DNA from: a virus
Direction: 5' to 3' (one strand)
Virus record (IMG/VR): IMGVR_UViG_3300050821_010761
Coordinates: 1 to 64,000 of that record
Length of the DNA: 64,000 bases
Under the pieces are notes generated by a model. The model did no database searches. It saw only the letters and a program-made list of their open reading frames with translations, and was not told the DNA's origin. Of this stretch, positions 17,676 through 25,191 are shown one piece after another; position 1 is the stretch's first letter; each line of letters opens with the position of its first letter. Made by a program: the position numbers and the translations under genes.

Positions 17676-19610
17676 ATGGCAGTAACCACTCCTGCTCAGG
17701 AATACAAACGACTTCGTTCGTATTTGAATCCTTATATTAAAGGACCAAATACTGATGCTGTGTTGAATGCCCTAGCTTCGTCCATGTCATCATATCTGAT
17801 CAATAATATTGCTGGTGTTAATGATCAGCTTTATATAGCTACTGCTTCTGGAACGTACCTCGATGAACGCTTAGCGCAGTACGGCATTTCTCGGCCTCCT
17901 AATGTTGGTTTATCTGATGAAATATTTAGTGAAATCGGTATTGCGGTTAAGAATCGTAAACAAGTAAGAGACTTAGTGAATATATTGCTAGACGCAATGT
18001 TTGGGGACGGATTCACCAAAGCTACTGATAGTTCTGGAGCAGTTGAACCATATAATTTGGCTAATGGCGATACTCTTATTATTAATTTTGATGGTGCCAA
18101 TACGGCAACTATCATTTTTAATACAGCAGAATTTCAAGATATCGCTGCTGCAACGGCACAAGAAGTTGCCGACGCTATCACCTCTTCTTTGAGAAGCCAA
18201 GGAATTTCTGGTAGTGCAATTTCAAATAACAATGGCAACGGCAATTACGTAGAGATTATAAGCAACACGATCGGCGCTTCCTCTAGCGTAACAGTCATGG
18301 GTGGCAGTGCTGAGAATGAACTACAATTTGCAGCAGTCGTTCCAGCTGGTGGAAATATGTCCACCCAATGGACCATATCCTTACAACCTGGCGGATTCGT
18401 TAGATTTACTTGGTCTGGCGGCGCTAATCCTAATACTGGTCTCTTAACTGATGGCAATTATGTCAATATTTTCGGTGGCGGATTCACTTCTTCTGATAAT
18501 GAGGGAACATATACTATTACTAGTTTCAAGGGTGGTGCAGTAAATGTGGCATACTTTGAAGTGGAAAATCCTTTGGGAACGAGTGGTATAGTGACGCAAG
18601 GTACTGATGATGCCGTATTATTTTATAATCCAGTTCGCAAAACGCTCATCAGCAATAGATCATATGCTGCCGTATATCAAGTACAAGCAAATATGCTTCA
18701 GATTTTTCTTCCAGTAACAACCACAGTCGTTAGACGTGGTCGCGAAGGTTCCGCTCACGTTCATTATCCTCCACAAGGCACTTTTGTTTTAAATGTAAAT
18801 CCAGCCAGCGGCGATATATTTTCTATCACTAGCACAGTATCTTTGGTTGCTGATGTTGATTTTATTATCGGTGCTACTCCTGCTGAGACTGTGCAAAATA
18901 TCATAGCAGCTATAAACACGGATATTCCAGGCTTAATAGCTACTGCAAATTCTACAGTTTCTGTTCAAGGTACTACTCTTTATGGCGATGCTGAGAATAC
19001 TCTTTTGATTCAATCCGATGATGATTCTTTAGTTCTGACCATTTCTTATACTGGTGCCGAAGACATCGTAGCGAGCGGTCCACTTGGAGCAAATGTCTCT
19101 TTAGAACCAAATCAATATGGTCCCTATTCTTATGATCTCACGCAAACTTTCACTGTGAGTAGTGTCAACACTACGTTAGAGCAAGAATTGGATGGAACAA
19201 AGCCGCGTGTAATTCAGGTAGCCAACTCTTCGGAGTTTCCGAATAGTATAGGATTTTTTATGCTTGGCTACGGCACGGAATTACAAGAGGGACCGATTCC
19301 TTATCTTGGGACACCTTCTGGCGATACACTTTTGATCAGTCCCGCTTATACGATTAAAAATACATTTCAGCCTGGTACCACTGTGTCATTGATTGCTCAA
19401 AATAACCCTCCTGTTTTGGCTACCGATGGATCTGACTGGGAATTTTTCCTAACTGATATCACAAGCGGAAGAATATATGCGCAAGATCTCATTCAATCAA
19501 TAACAGCTACTGGAATAAATGTAGTTTTTACAATTTTGTATCCATCGGACATTGGGCTCGGAAAATTTGGTACAATATATTCAGAAAATCCTATAGTGTG
19601 GGGGCCTTAA
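17676..19610 (+). CDS. Baseplate/wedge-associated protein with J-type modules
   Basis: A 644-residue protein beginning one base after the J-like stop, so coupled to it. The first 110 residues are helical (YKRLRSYLNPYIKGPNTDAV, YLDERLAQYGISRPPNVGLS) and resemble the N-terminal attachment part of wedge proteins. Residues about 120-420 hold beta modules related to those inside the J-like protein, for example NGDTLIINFDGANTATIIFN and GDIFSITSTVSLVADVDFII. The C terminus (TDITSGRIYAQDLIQSITAT) is again mixed. Position between J and the tube-like protein suggests the partner wedge subunit, comparable with gpI or T4 gp7 in place but not recognisable by sequence. Confidence 0.55.
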   Translation: MAVTTPAQEYKRLRSYLNPYIKGPNTDAVLNALASSMSSYLINNIAGVNDQLYIATASGTYLDERLAQYGISRPPNVGLSDEIFSEIGIAVKNRKQVRDLVNILLDAMFGDGFTKATDSSGAVEPYNLANGDTLIINFDGANTATIIFNTAEFQDIAAATAQEVADAITSSLRSQGISGSAISNNNGNGNYVEIISNTIGASSSVTVMGGSAENELQFAAVVPAGGNMSTQWTISLQPGGFVRFTWSGGANPNTGLLTDGNYVNIFGGGFTSSDNEGTYTITSFKGGAVNVAYFEVENPLGTSGIVTQGTDDAVLFYNPVRKTLISNRSYAAVYQVQANMLQIFLPVTTTVVRRGREGSAHVHYPPQGTFVLNVNPASGDIFSITSTVSLVADVDFIIGATPAETVQNIIAAINTDIPGLIATANSTVSVQGTTLYGDAENTLLIQSDDDSLVLTISYTGAEDIVASGPLGANVSLEPNQYGPYSYDLTQTFTVSSVNTTLEQELDGTKPRVIQVANSSEFPNSIGFFMLGYGTELQEGPIPYLGTPSGDTLLISPAYTIKNTFQPGTTVSLIAQNNPPVLATDGSDWEFFLTDITSGRIYAQDLIQSITATGINVVFTILYPSDIGLGKFGTIYSENPIVWGP

Positions 19611-19611
19611 T

Positions 19612-20040
19612 ATGGCAGGTCCAGTAATTCTCACAGGAGCTAATTGTAGGCTGTATGTGAATAATAAATTGTATAAACAAATTCAGGGCATATCGTTTAC
19701 TATTGATTATGGAGAAACGGAAATTTACGGAATCGACGTTCCTTATCCACAAGAAATTGGTAGCAATAAAGTTGTCATACGTGGTCAAGTTAGGGGAATG
19801 AGAGTGAAGTTGAGCGGTGGTTTACAAGCTGTAAGTTTAAGAACTTTATTTTACGATACCGCAGCGTCTCCATACATTTCTATTAGAATTCAGGATCGTG
19901 CAACTAGCGAAGATATTATTTTCATACCAAATGCCAAGGTTACTTTGGAATCTCATGAGATTCAGACCAAATCTACATACAAACTGAACTTTAATTTTGT
20001 TGGTCAGATACCCCTAATGGCTTTAGATAGATCAAACTAG
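19612..20040 (+). CDS. Tail-tube-fold protein
   Basis: A 142-residue all-beta protein without signal peptide. The start LTGANCRLYVNNKLYKQIQG, the long loop around IYGIDVPYPQEIGSNK, the following strand VVIRGQVRGMRVKLSGG and a C-terminal strand (KSTYKLNFNFVGQIPLM) match the layout of contractile tail-tube proteins and of the tube-like initiator proteins at the baseplate. Since it directly follows the baseplate genes and not a sheath gene, a tube initiator or baseplate-cap role is as likely as the main tube. It starts one base after the previous stop. Confidence 0.5.
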   Translation: MAGPVILTGANCRLYVNNKLYKQIQGISFTIDYGETEIYGIDVPYPQEIGSNKVVIRGQVRGMRVKLSGGLQAVSLRTLFYDTAASPYISIRIQDRATSEDIIFIPNAKVTLESHEIQTKSTYKLNFNFVGQIPLMALDRSN

Positions 20041-20138
20041 ATCTGCTTATTCGCAAAACCGACAGCGAGTATAATTGCTACTAGAAATACACCAAGCATC
20101 AGAGCGTATTTCCACTCATTTTTTCGTTTTAAGCCCAT
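20037..20138 (-). CDS. 33-aa single-span membrane peptide
   Basis: A short frame from ATG (20138-20136) to TAG (20039-20037), overlapping the end of the DEDDh exonuclease gene by 23 bases and the end of the tube-like gene by 4. It encodes a Lys/Arg-rich start (MGLKRKNEWKY), one hydrophobic segment (ALMLGVFLVAIILAVGF) and a short polar tail. Size and topology fit a small inner-membrane peptide such as a holin-like or regulatory microprotein, and it is the last gene of a minus-strand unit that also holds a lytic transglycosylase. The ribosome site is weak. It could be chance, but the positive-inside transmembrane pattern is convincing. Confidence 0.45.
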   Translation of the reverse strand: MGLKRKNEWKYALMLGVFLVAIILAVGFANKQI

Positions 20139-20703
20139 CGTGCATCTTTCTGGTCAAATAGTACCAAATCGTGAAAGTATTTTTAGCATCTGTCAAAGCC
20201 CTATGCTTATCGCCTTCGAATGTTAAACCTAGCCTTTTCATCGAATCTGCAAGTCCACCAGCGTATTGACCGTCTTCAAATAGTTGAATGCTCTGAAAAA
20301 GCGTCTTAGCATCCAAAACTCGCCAGCCCATGAAATTCTCTTCAGGAGGCATGTCATCGTGGAGATCAATCCATTCGTTACAGAATTCTTCATACAAAGC
20401 TAAGCTATCGTTTCTTATCCCAGATCCCCATACCAAAGGATTCTTGAATGCTTTATGTTTTTTATGAAATTCTTTCAATTCGTTGAAAGCCTCTAGAATA
20501 CCTGGTGCATTCTTTACGTCTTGATCGCGAATGCCAGTTAGATTGGTTATATACTCGCTAATAGGTTCGCCTGGATTGACATATGTTTCAAAAGTCCCCA
20601 TACACGCTGCTGACCTGGCATCATAGACCGCAGCACCAATTTGAATGCATTTTCGGCTAGGTTGCATGTACTCACAGTCAAGGACCATTATTTTGCGCGA
20701 CAT
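20116..20703 (-). CDS. DEDDh 3'-5' exonuclease (DnaQ/DexA-like)
   Basis: The start is set at ATG 20703 (MSRKIMVLDCEY), which has GGAG six bases upstream; in-frame alternatives at 20709 and 20730 are less well placed. The 195-residue protein has the exonuclease motifs Asp9 and Glu11 (LDCEY), the middle helix with Asp (GSGIRNDSLALY), and His167 and Asp172 (HRALTDAKNTF), which make the DEDDh set complete. In spacing it resembles T4 DexA-type single-strand exonucleases. It lies in a minus-strand island within the virion region, overlapping the transglycosylase gene. A second DEDDh enzyme sits at 49607, so this one is likely not the polymerase proofreader but works in DNA or RNA turnover. Confidence 0.75.
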   Translation of the reverse strand: MSRKIMVLDCEYMQPSRKCIQIGAAVYDARSAACMGTFETYVNPGEPISEYITNLTGIRDQDVKNAPGILEAFNELKEFHKKHKAFKNPLVWGSGIRNDSLALYEEFCNEWIDLHDDMPPEENFMGWRVLDAKTLFQSIQLFEDGQYAGGLADSMKRLGLTFEGDKHRALTDAKNTFTIWYYLTRKMHDGLKTKK

Positions 20704-21136
20704 TTTCATCTCCAGGATCCAGATTATCACAAGTTATCATATTTTGGAAATGTTTACTTAGTTTCTTGCGGACGTTGAGAACGTACTTTAGATTTCTTGG
20801 ATGGCCAGGTTCTCGTCTACTTTCGTTAAACCGCCCAGCATTGAAAGCTGCAATAGTTTTGCACCAATTGTTGTAGCGGTCGTATTGATATTTCAAATAT
20901 AGGGCAGCATATCTTGCGTTGATCTTTGGATTCAGGAGTCCTTTTGGATTCCCTTCGTATCCAAGCATATGCGCAGTTTCGTATTTGACTTGGCAAATGC
21001 CTATGGAAGCGCTTCCACCGTCGTGTGGTACGACCACATTATTTAATCCAGTCTCATGAGTGCATACGGCCACAAGAATTACGCTCGAAATTTTCACCGA
21101 CTTAGCTGCGGTTATTAATATTTGAGTAAAATCCAT
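20678..21136 (-). CDS. Lytic transglycosylase (SLT-type endolysin candidate)
   Basis: The start at ATG 21136 is supported by GGAGG five bases upstream; a longer frame begins at 21157. The 152-residue protein carries the SLT signature: catalytic Glu28 in THETGLNN, then SIGICQVKYETA, then AALYLKYQYDRYNNW and IAAFNAG. These enzymes cleave the glycan strand of peptidoglycan and form anhydromuropeptides. There is no signal peptide, so it would need a holin or delivery with the virion. The C-terminal 40 residues are basic and then acidic. It is preceded by a candidate promoter and followed by the exonuclease and the 33-aa membrane peptide, which could be its lysis partner. Confidence 0.75.
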   Translation of the reverse strand: MDFTQILITAAKSVKISSVILVAVCTHETGLNNVVVPHDGGSASIGICQVKYETAHMLGYEGNPKGLLNPKINARYAALYLKYQYDRYNNWCKTIAAFNAGRFNESRREPGHPRNLKYVLNVRKKLSKHFQNMITCDNLDPGDENVAQNNGP

Positions 21137-21152
21137 TGAACCTCCAGGTATT

Positions 21153-21180
21153 AGCATAGCACAACTATGCCAAAAAGCAA
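21153..21180 (-). promoter_or_regulatory. Candidate sigma-70-like promoter for the transglycosylase gene
   Basis: On the minus strand TTGCTT (21180-21175) and TATGCT (21158-21153) are spaced by 16 bases, and TGC directly before the second hexamer gives an extended -10. The ATG lies about 17 bases further. A short hairpin GCATAG/CTATGC (21154-21170) overlaps it, which could also be the signal that counts. Confidence 0.3.
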
Positions 21181-21209
21181 AGATTCGATGTATTCTTTAA
21201 TAACTTCAG

Positions 21210-21593
21210 CTATTTAGATGGAACTTTGATGGGGCCTTGTACCTTATCGGGACTATATTTTTGGCCTTTTGTACGATTTTCACAACAATTGCATTTGCGG
21301 AAGTAATAAGTCTCGCCAGCCCTCATATAAAGGTTGATTTCGAGATAACCATCCAGGCATTTTTTACAACGCCATTCCTCTTTGAGCCGTTTAAGCATCT
21401 TTTCGGCACTTTCTTCCTGGTCTTCCCTGGCATAATGCTCTTCGATTATATTTTTTACATAACCGTGACGATCCAGGTCCAGTCTGGCTAACTGCTTTCT
21501 TATATTGGCGATTTCGCGTTTTAATCTTTTATTCTCGTATAGAGCTTCTTGAAGTCGAGTGTATTCTTTGTCGCCACGAATCGATTTGCCCAA
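21210..21593 (-). CDS. Coiled-coil zinc-ribbon protein
   Basis: The start is placed at TTG 21593 because AAGGAG lies six bases upstream; the longer frame from TTG 21659 would run through the conserved regulatory element and has no usable spacing. The 127-residue product has a charged helical N-terminal half (RLQEALYENKRLKREIANIR) that should form a coiled coil and a C-terminal half with Cys pairs CKKC and CNCC about 25 residues apart, a zinc-ribbon arrangement. A DNA- or RNA-binding regulator or a small scaffold is possible. It is the first gene of the minus-strand cassette and divergent from the fibre gene. No family was recognised. Confidence 0.6.
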   Translation of the reverse strand: MGKSIRGDKEYTRLQEALYENKRLKREIANIRKQLARLDLDRHGYVKNIIEEHYAREDQEESAEKMLKRLKEEWRCKKCLDGYLEINLYMRAGETYYFRKCNCCENRTKGQKYSPDKVQGPIKVPSK

Positions 21594-21639
21594 AGGTGTC
21601 TCCTTTTGAGTAAAGATTCGGTTTACATCGATTGTACGT

Positions 21640-21672
21640 GATATATCAGCTATAGGCAACTCCCAATCTTAT
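21640..21672 (+). promoter_or_regulatory. Candidate phage regulatory element: TGATATATCA ... CAATCTTAT
   Basis: Palindrome TGATATATCA (21640-21649) and CAATCTTAT (21664-21672) lie in the divergent gap before the fibre gene at 21703, 39 bases from its ATG. The same pair is found before 7875, also in a divergent gap with a minus-strand accessory gene, and a fused version before 25192. The palindrome could serve both directions. Confidence 0.45.
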
Positions 21673-21702
21673 TGAGAGTAGCATGATATTGAGGAATAAA
21701 TA

Positions 21703-24687
21703 ATGGCAGTTCAGAGACGCGCTAACATTCTATCCCAAGAACGAATAGACGTTCCTCTATTTAGATCAATAGAATCAGCTGTTTCAAATGACTTTGATCA
21801 ATTAATTCAAGCCTTTGTAACCAATACCACTCAAGGATACATCCTTCGCGGATTTGAGATTCTAATGTCTGGCGCCATCGGTGGCGCCTCCAATGGTCTT
21901 TTGCTTGAAGTCGATCCTGGTGCTCTATTTCACATCGACGCTAGTCAATCTGGCACCGTCTACATGGTTCCCCCTGGAACGCCAAATCAACAACTTAACA
22001 GTGCAACAAATACCAATGTAACGGGTGCCTTTACCCCTAATGCCATCAATTACGTTGGTGTAGATTACGTTAGATTCTTAGATCCAACGACCGACGCCCA
22101 ATCATATTTCTGGGATCCTACTTCAAATAGTGAAACAACTATGATCGTTCCTCAGGCTGAAATCCTGACTTACACGATCAATATCTCGACTACTTCATGG
22201 CCATCAAATCTGCTTCCAATCGCTACAGTTACAACCGATGCTGGAAACAACGTTACGTCCATTACGGATGCTCGTTGGCTACTTTTTAGACTCGGAACTG
22301 GTGGCGCTAGCCCAAATCCTTTCTACGTTTATCCTTGGACTGCTCAGCCAGAAGGAAGGACGGAAAATCCCTCTACTTCTACTTCTAACAGCGTAAATCC
22401 TTTCGAGGGCGGCGACAAAATGCTGTTCTCCTTGAAGGATTGGATGAATGCCATCATGTCGGCGTTGGAAGAAATCAAAGGTACAACTTATTGGTATTCC
22501 GCCATATCTTCAACTGGTTCTCTGCTCTCTCTTAGAGAGGATATTGCTAATACAGTTGTTACTGGGAATACGACCATTTCTCATGGTATATTACCAAACG
22601 CTACTCCTATCCTTACTACGACTGGCAATATTACAGCAAGTTCAAACCAACTTACTTCTTTAGCTTCTACAGCTGGTATAGCAGCTGGACAAATGATTCT
22701 TGCAACTGGATTGCCATCTGGCACTACCGTTGTAAGTATTGCTGGCTCTACGGTTACGATGTCGGCAAATGCTGCCGTAAGTACTACTGGCGTTAGCGTT
22801 TCTTTTTACGATCCAGCCGTAGTCACTGCACCTGGTCAAATCAACTGGGCAAGCATTCCTGCTGGCGATGGGCAAATATATTTTAAACTTATCGGTTCTC
22901 AGCTAGCTTATCAGATTGCAGAAAATCCAAGTGGTTCTACCGTTACTCTTGCCGATGAAGAAGTAGCGTACATAACACTGACTAGAAATGTAGGCGTCAC
23001 GCCAAATTTATTCTTCACTGCCAATCCCATTCCCGATACAACTACCGTAGTTTCCATTGGTAACGTTGTGTGGACGACTGGGCTGATGGCTGGTGACTGG
23101 ATCAGGGCAACTGCCGACACTGATGCAAATTATTACGAAATTCATTCTGTAGATTCTCCCACTCAAGTCACTTTAACTGGCCAATATACTCCAGCTGGAC
23201 AGACTTCTTCTGGCGTTTTGGCTGTTTATGCTTATGGCGTTTATACTCTTCCAGGCGAGACAGATACGTCGCGTGATATGGTCATCGCCGCTAGACCAGA
23301 TGTTCCGATCAATGCCAATGTCGTTTGGTTATTATTTAGATCAGATGATGGCGGCTCCGTAGCTAGAGTTTACGTAAAATTCTTAGGCGCTGAGTTACAA
23401 GATGGCGATTCTATCGAATTGTCTGGTCCTCAACTTGATAACGTACTGCAATATATCGGTTCTCCGATTGAAAGCGCTACTGCTCCGAATTACACTTCCG
23501 CTCTATATCCTGGTTCAGTTCCCGAAATCACACAAATTACTACAGGCGCCGCATCAACCATGGCGTCCGATCAGTACTTCTACATTTACTCTTCTGGAAA
23601 TTTTAGAAATTATTACGTTTGGGCGAATATCAATGGTGGTGGCACGGATCCAAAACCCTTAGCCAATTACATCGGTATTGAATGGATCATCTCTTCTGGA
23701 ATGACCGCTGCTCAGGTAGCTTCTGCTCTTTCTACTGCCCTAAATGATAATCTCCCAAAAGATTTTTCAGCAAGCGTATCGTCAAATGTAGTTACAGTAA
23801 CGAATACTTCTGCTGGCACGACGAATGCTGCAACAAATGTAAACGTCGGTGCGCCCTTCGCTATTGCTGTCACACAAGCTGGTACTGGTCAGGGCAACTA
23901 TATTATTAAAGATGGCGATAATTTAACACTTGCCATAAAAGAACTCGATCAAGCTCTGGGCAATTTCGTAGAAGGTTTGGATAGTCCAAATTACGATGAA
24001 AATATTTTGATCGTTGCTTCTGGTGGATCTACTCCTCCATATGCTGGCAGCGGTGCTCCTGATTATAATCCAGTACTTTTGAATGGTCCAATTTCCGCAT
24101 CGACAAATATTACTTTGCCAGAAAACACAAGGCTTGGAAATATTCAAGCTTATTATACGGTTGGCAGTGGCAACTTAGAAGTTTATCTTAATGGTCAATA
24201 TCTGGAACTTGGTATTGATTGGCTTGAAGTTGGTGTTTCAGATGCTGCAAGCGCTCAAATAGAAATTTTACAATCTCTAGCAGTCGGCGACACATTAGAA
24301 TTCCGCATCGGAACAGGTGGCGGCGGTGGAGGCGGAGGCGGAGGACAAGGTCCTCCAGGACCAGCGGGACCTCCAGGACCAGCGGGATCAAATGCCGTTG
24401 GTGGCCCAATTTCCATATCGACCAAAACTGGAAATTATACGGTCATGTCGAGCGATAACGTATTGCTTGGAAATGCTACTAGCGGAAATATTACACTTTC
24501 TTTACCTACCGCAGCCTCTTCTACTGGCCGTGTATATTGGTTTAAGAAAGTAGATTCGTCGACTAATTCTGTAATTATTGCAGCAAACGGATCAGATCTT
24601 ATAGATGGTGCAAGTACTATCAGCTTGACAGTTCAATATCAATCGTTTCTTTTAGTCACCGACGGGACCGCCTGGAGTATATTCTAA
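21703..24687 (+). CDS. Tail fibre/adhesin with collagen-like stalk
   Basis: A 994-residue protein. The first 200 residues (RRANILSQERIDVPLFRSIE) look like a baseplate attachment domain. Residues about 303-368 (TTTGNITASSNQLTSLASTA, SIAGSTVTMS) and about 625-735 (YYVWANINGGGTDPKP, GMTAAQVASAL) repeat modules found in the J-like protein. Residues about 780-870 are beta-type. At about 871 there is a run of ten or more glycines followed by GPPGPAGPPGPAG, a short collagen-like triplet repeat that can make a trimeric stalk. The last 90 residues form a beta head domain (TKTGNYTVMSSDNVLLGNAT) ending in Phe, typical of virion surface proteins. It ends in TAATGG, overlapping the next start by one base. 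Role: host-receptor contact or fibre connector. Confidence 0.7.
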   Translation: MAVQRRANILSQERIDVPLFRSIESAVSNDFDQLIQAFVTNTTQGYILRGFEILMSGAIGGASNGLLLEVDPGALFHIDASQSGTVYMVPPGTPNQQLNSATNTNVTGAFTPNAINYVGVDYVRFLDPTTDAQSYFWDPTSNSETTMIVPQAEILTYTINISTTSWPSNLLPIATVTTDAGNNVTSITDARWLLFRLGTGGASPNPFYVYPWTAQPEGRTENPSTSTSNSVNPFEGGDKMLFSLKDWMNAIMSALEEIKGTTYWYSAISSTGSLLSLREDIANTVVTGNTTISHGILPNATPILTTTGNITASSNQLTSLASTAGIAAGQMILATGLPSGTTVVSIAGSTVTMSANAAVSTTGVSVSFYDPAVVTAPGQINWASIPAGDGQIYFKLIGSQLAYQIAENPSGSTVTLADEEVAYITLTRNVGVTPNLFFTANPIPDTTTVVSIGNVVWTTGLMAGDWIRATADTDANYYEIHSVDSPTQVTLTGQYTPAGQTSSGVLAVYAYGVYTLPGETDTSRDMVIAARPDVPINANVVWLLFRSDDGGSVARVYVKFLGAELQDGDSIELSGPQLDNVLQYIGSPIESATAPNYTSALYPGSVPEITQITTGAASTMASDQYFYIYSSGNFRNYYVWANINGGGTDPKPLANYIGIEWIISSGMTAAQVASALSTALNDNLPKDFSASVSSNVVTVTNTSAGTTNAATNVNVGAPFAIAVTQAGTGQGNYIIKDGDNLTLAIKELDQALGNFVEGLDSPNYDENILIVASGGSTPPYAGSGAPDYNPVLLNGPISASTNITLPENTRLGNIQAYYTVGSGNLEVYLNGQYLELGIDWLEVGVSDAASAQIEILQSLAVGDTLEFRIGTGGGGGGGGGGQGPPGPAGPPGPAGSNAVGGPISISTKTGNYTVMSSDNVLLGNATSGNITLSLPTAASSTGRVYWFKKVDSSTNSVIIAANGSDLIDGASTISLTVQYQSFLLVTDGTAWSIF

Positions 24688-25130
24688 TGGCATATAATCC
24701 AAATCTTTTCGGTGCTGGCGCCACCGTAGCAAATGCCAGCACATTATATCAGAATGGACAAGGTTCCACACTTGTCCAGGGTGCTCCAGTTAGTCTCAAT
24801 GGCGCTGGACAGGTAATTCTTACAGACGTGACCGATATCGCATCAGTCCAGGCTTTTATTGGCTTCGTTGGAACAACCATTGCGGCATCGGCTTATGGCT
24901 CAGTAGTTTCGACTGGAAGACTTACAAATTTATCTGGCTATTCTTTTGTTACTGGATTGCCAGTTTATATTGGTATTGGCGGTATCTTACAACAAACTAA
25001 GCCCGATTATGGCGTCACTAGCTTCCAGGCTGGAGATAGCATCATTTTTTGCGGAGTAATTGTAAATAATACAGCCAATCCTTCTAATCAGGATTTGCAG
25101 ATTTCCATTCAGAATTTCGGAGTCTTGTAA
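24687..25130 (+). CDS. Small fibre-associated beta protein
   Basis: A 147-residue protein of Gly/Val/Ala/Ser-rich beta strands, overlapping the fibre gene by one base. The pattern GAPVSLNGAGQVILTDVTD and GLPVYIGIGGILQQTKPDYG resembles small domains that other phages fuse to fibres or use as capsid and tail decorations, with a loading motif followed by GVTSFQAGDSIIFCGVIVNN. No signal peptide or membrane segment is seen. Coupling to the fibre gene suggests joint assembly. The exact family is not certain. Confidence 0.6.
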   Translation: MAYNPNLFGAGATVANASTLYQNGQGSTLVQGAPVSLNGAGQVILTDVTDIASVQAFIGFVGTTIAASAYGSVVSTGRLTNLSGYSFVTGLPVYIGIGGILQQTKPDYGVTSFQAGDSIIFCGVIVNNTANPSNQDLQISIQNFGVL

Positions 25131-25143
25131 TGGGCCAAAGAAT

Positions 25144-25161
25144 CAATCTTATGATATATCA
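25144..25161 (+). promoter_or_regulatory. Fused copy of the candidate phage element
   Basis: CAATCTTAT (25144-25152) runs directly into palindrome TGATATATCA (25152-25161) in the 61-base gap before the fibre gene at 25192. The order is opposite to that at 7804 and 21640. A weak hairpin GTAGT/ACTAC (25163-25179) follows. This is the only gap of its size in the fibre cassette, which supports a regulatory role. Confidence 0.45.
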
Positions 25162-25191
25162 AGTAGTCTACGTTACTACGGGAGTTAGCTA

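Noticed and set aside
21593-21659. Longer TTG start for the zinc-ribbon gene
   Set aside because: It would place the conserved palindrome inside the coding region and has its purine-rich site directly against the start codon; TTG 21593 has AAGGAG at proper spacing.
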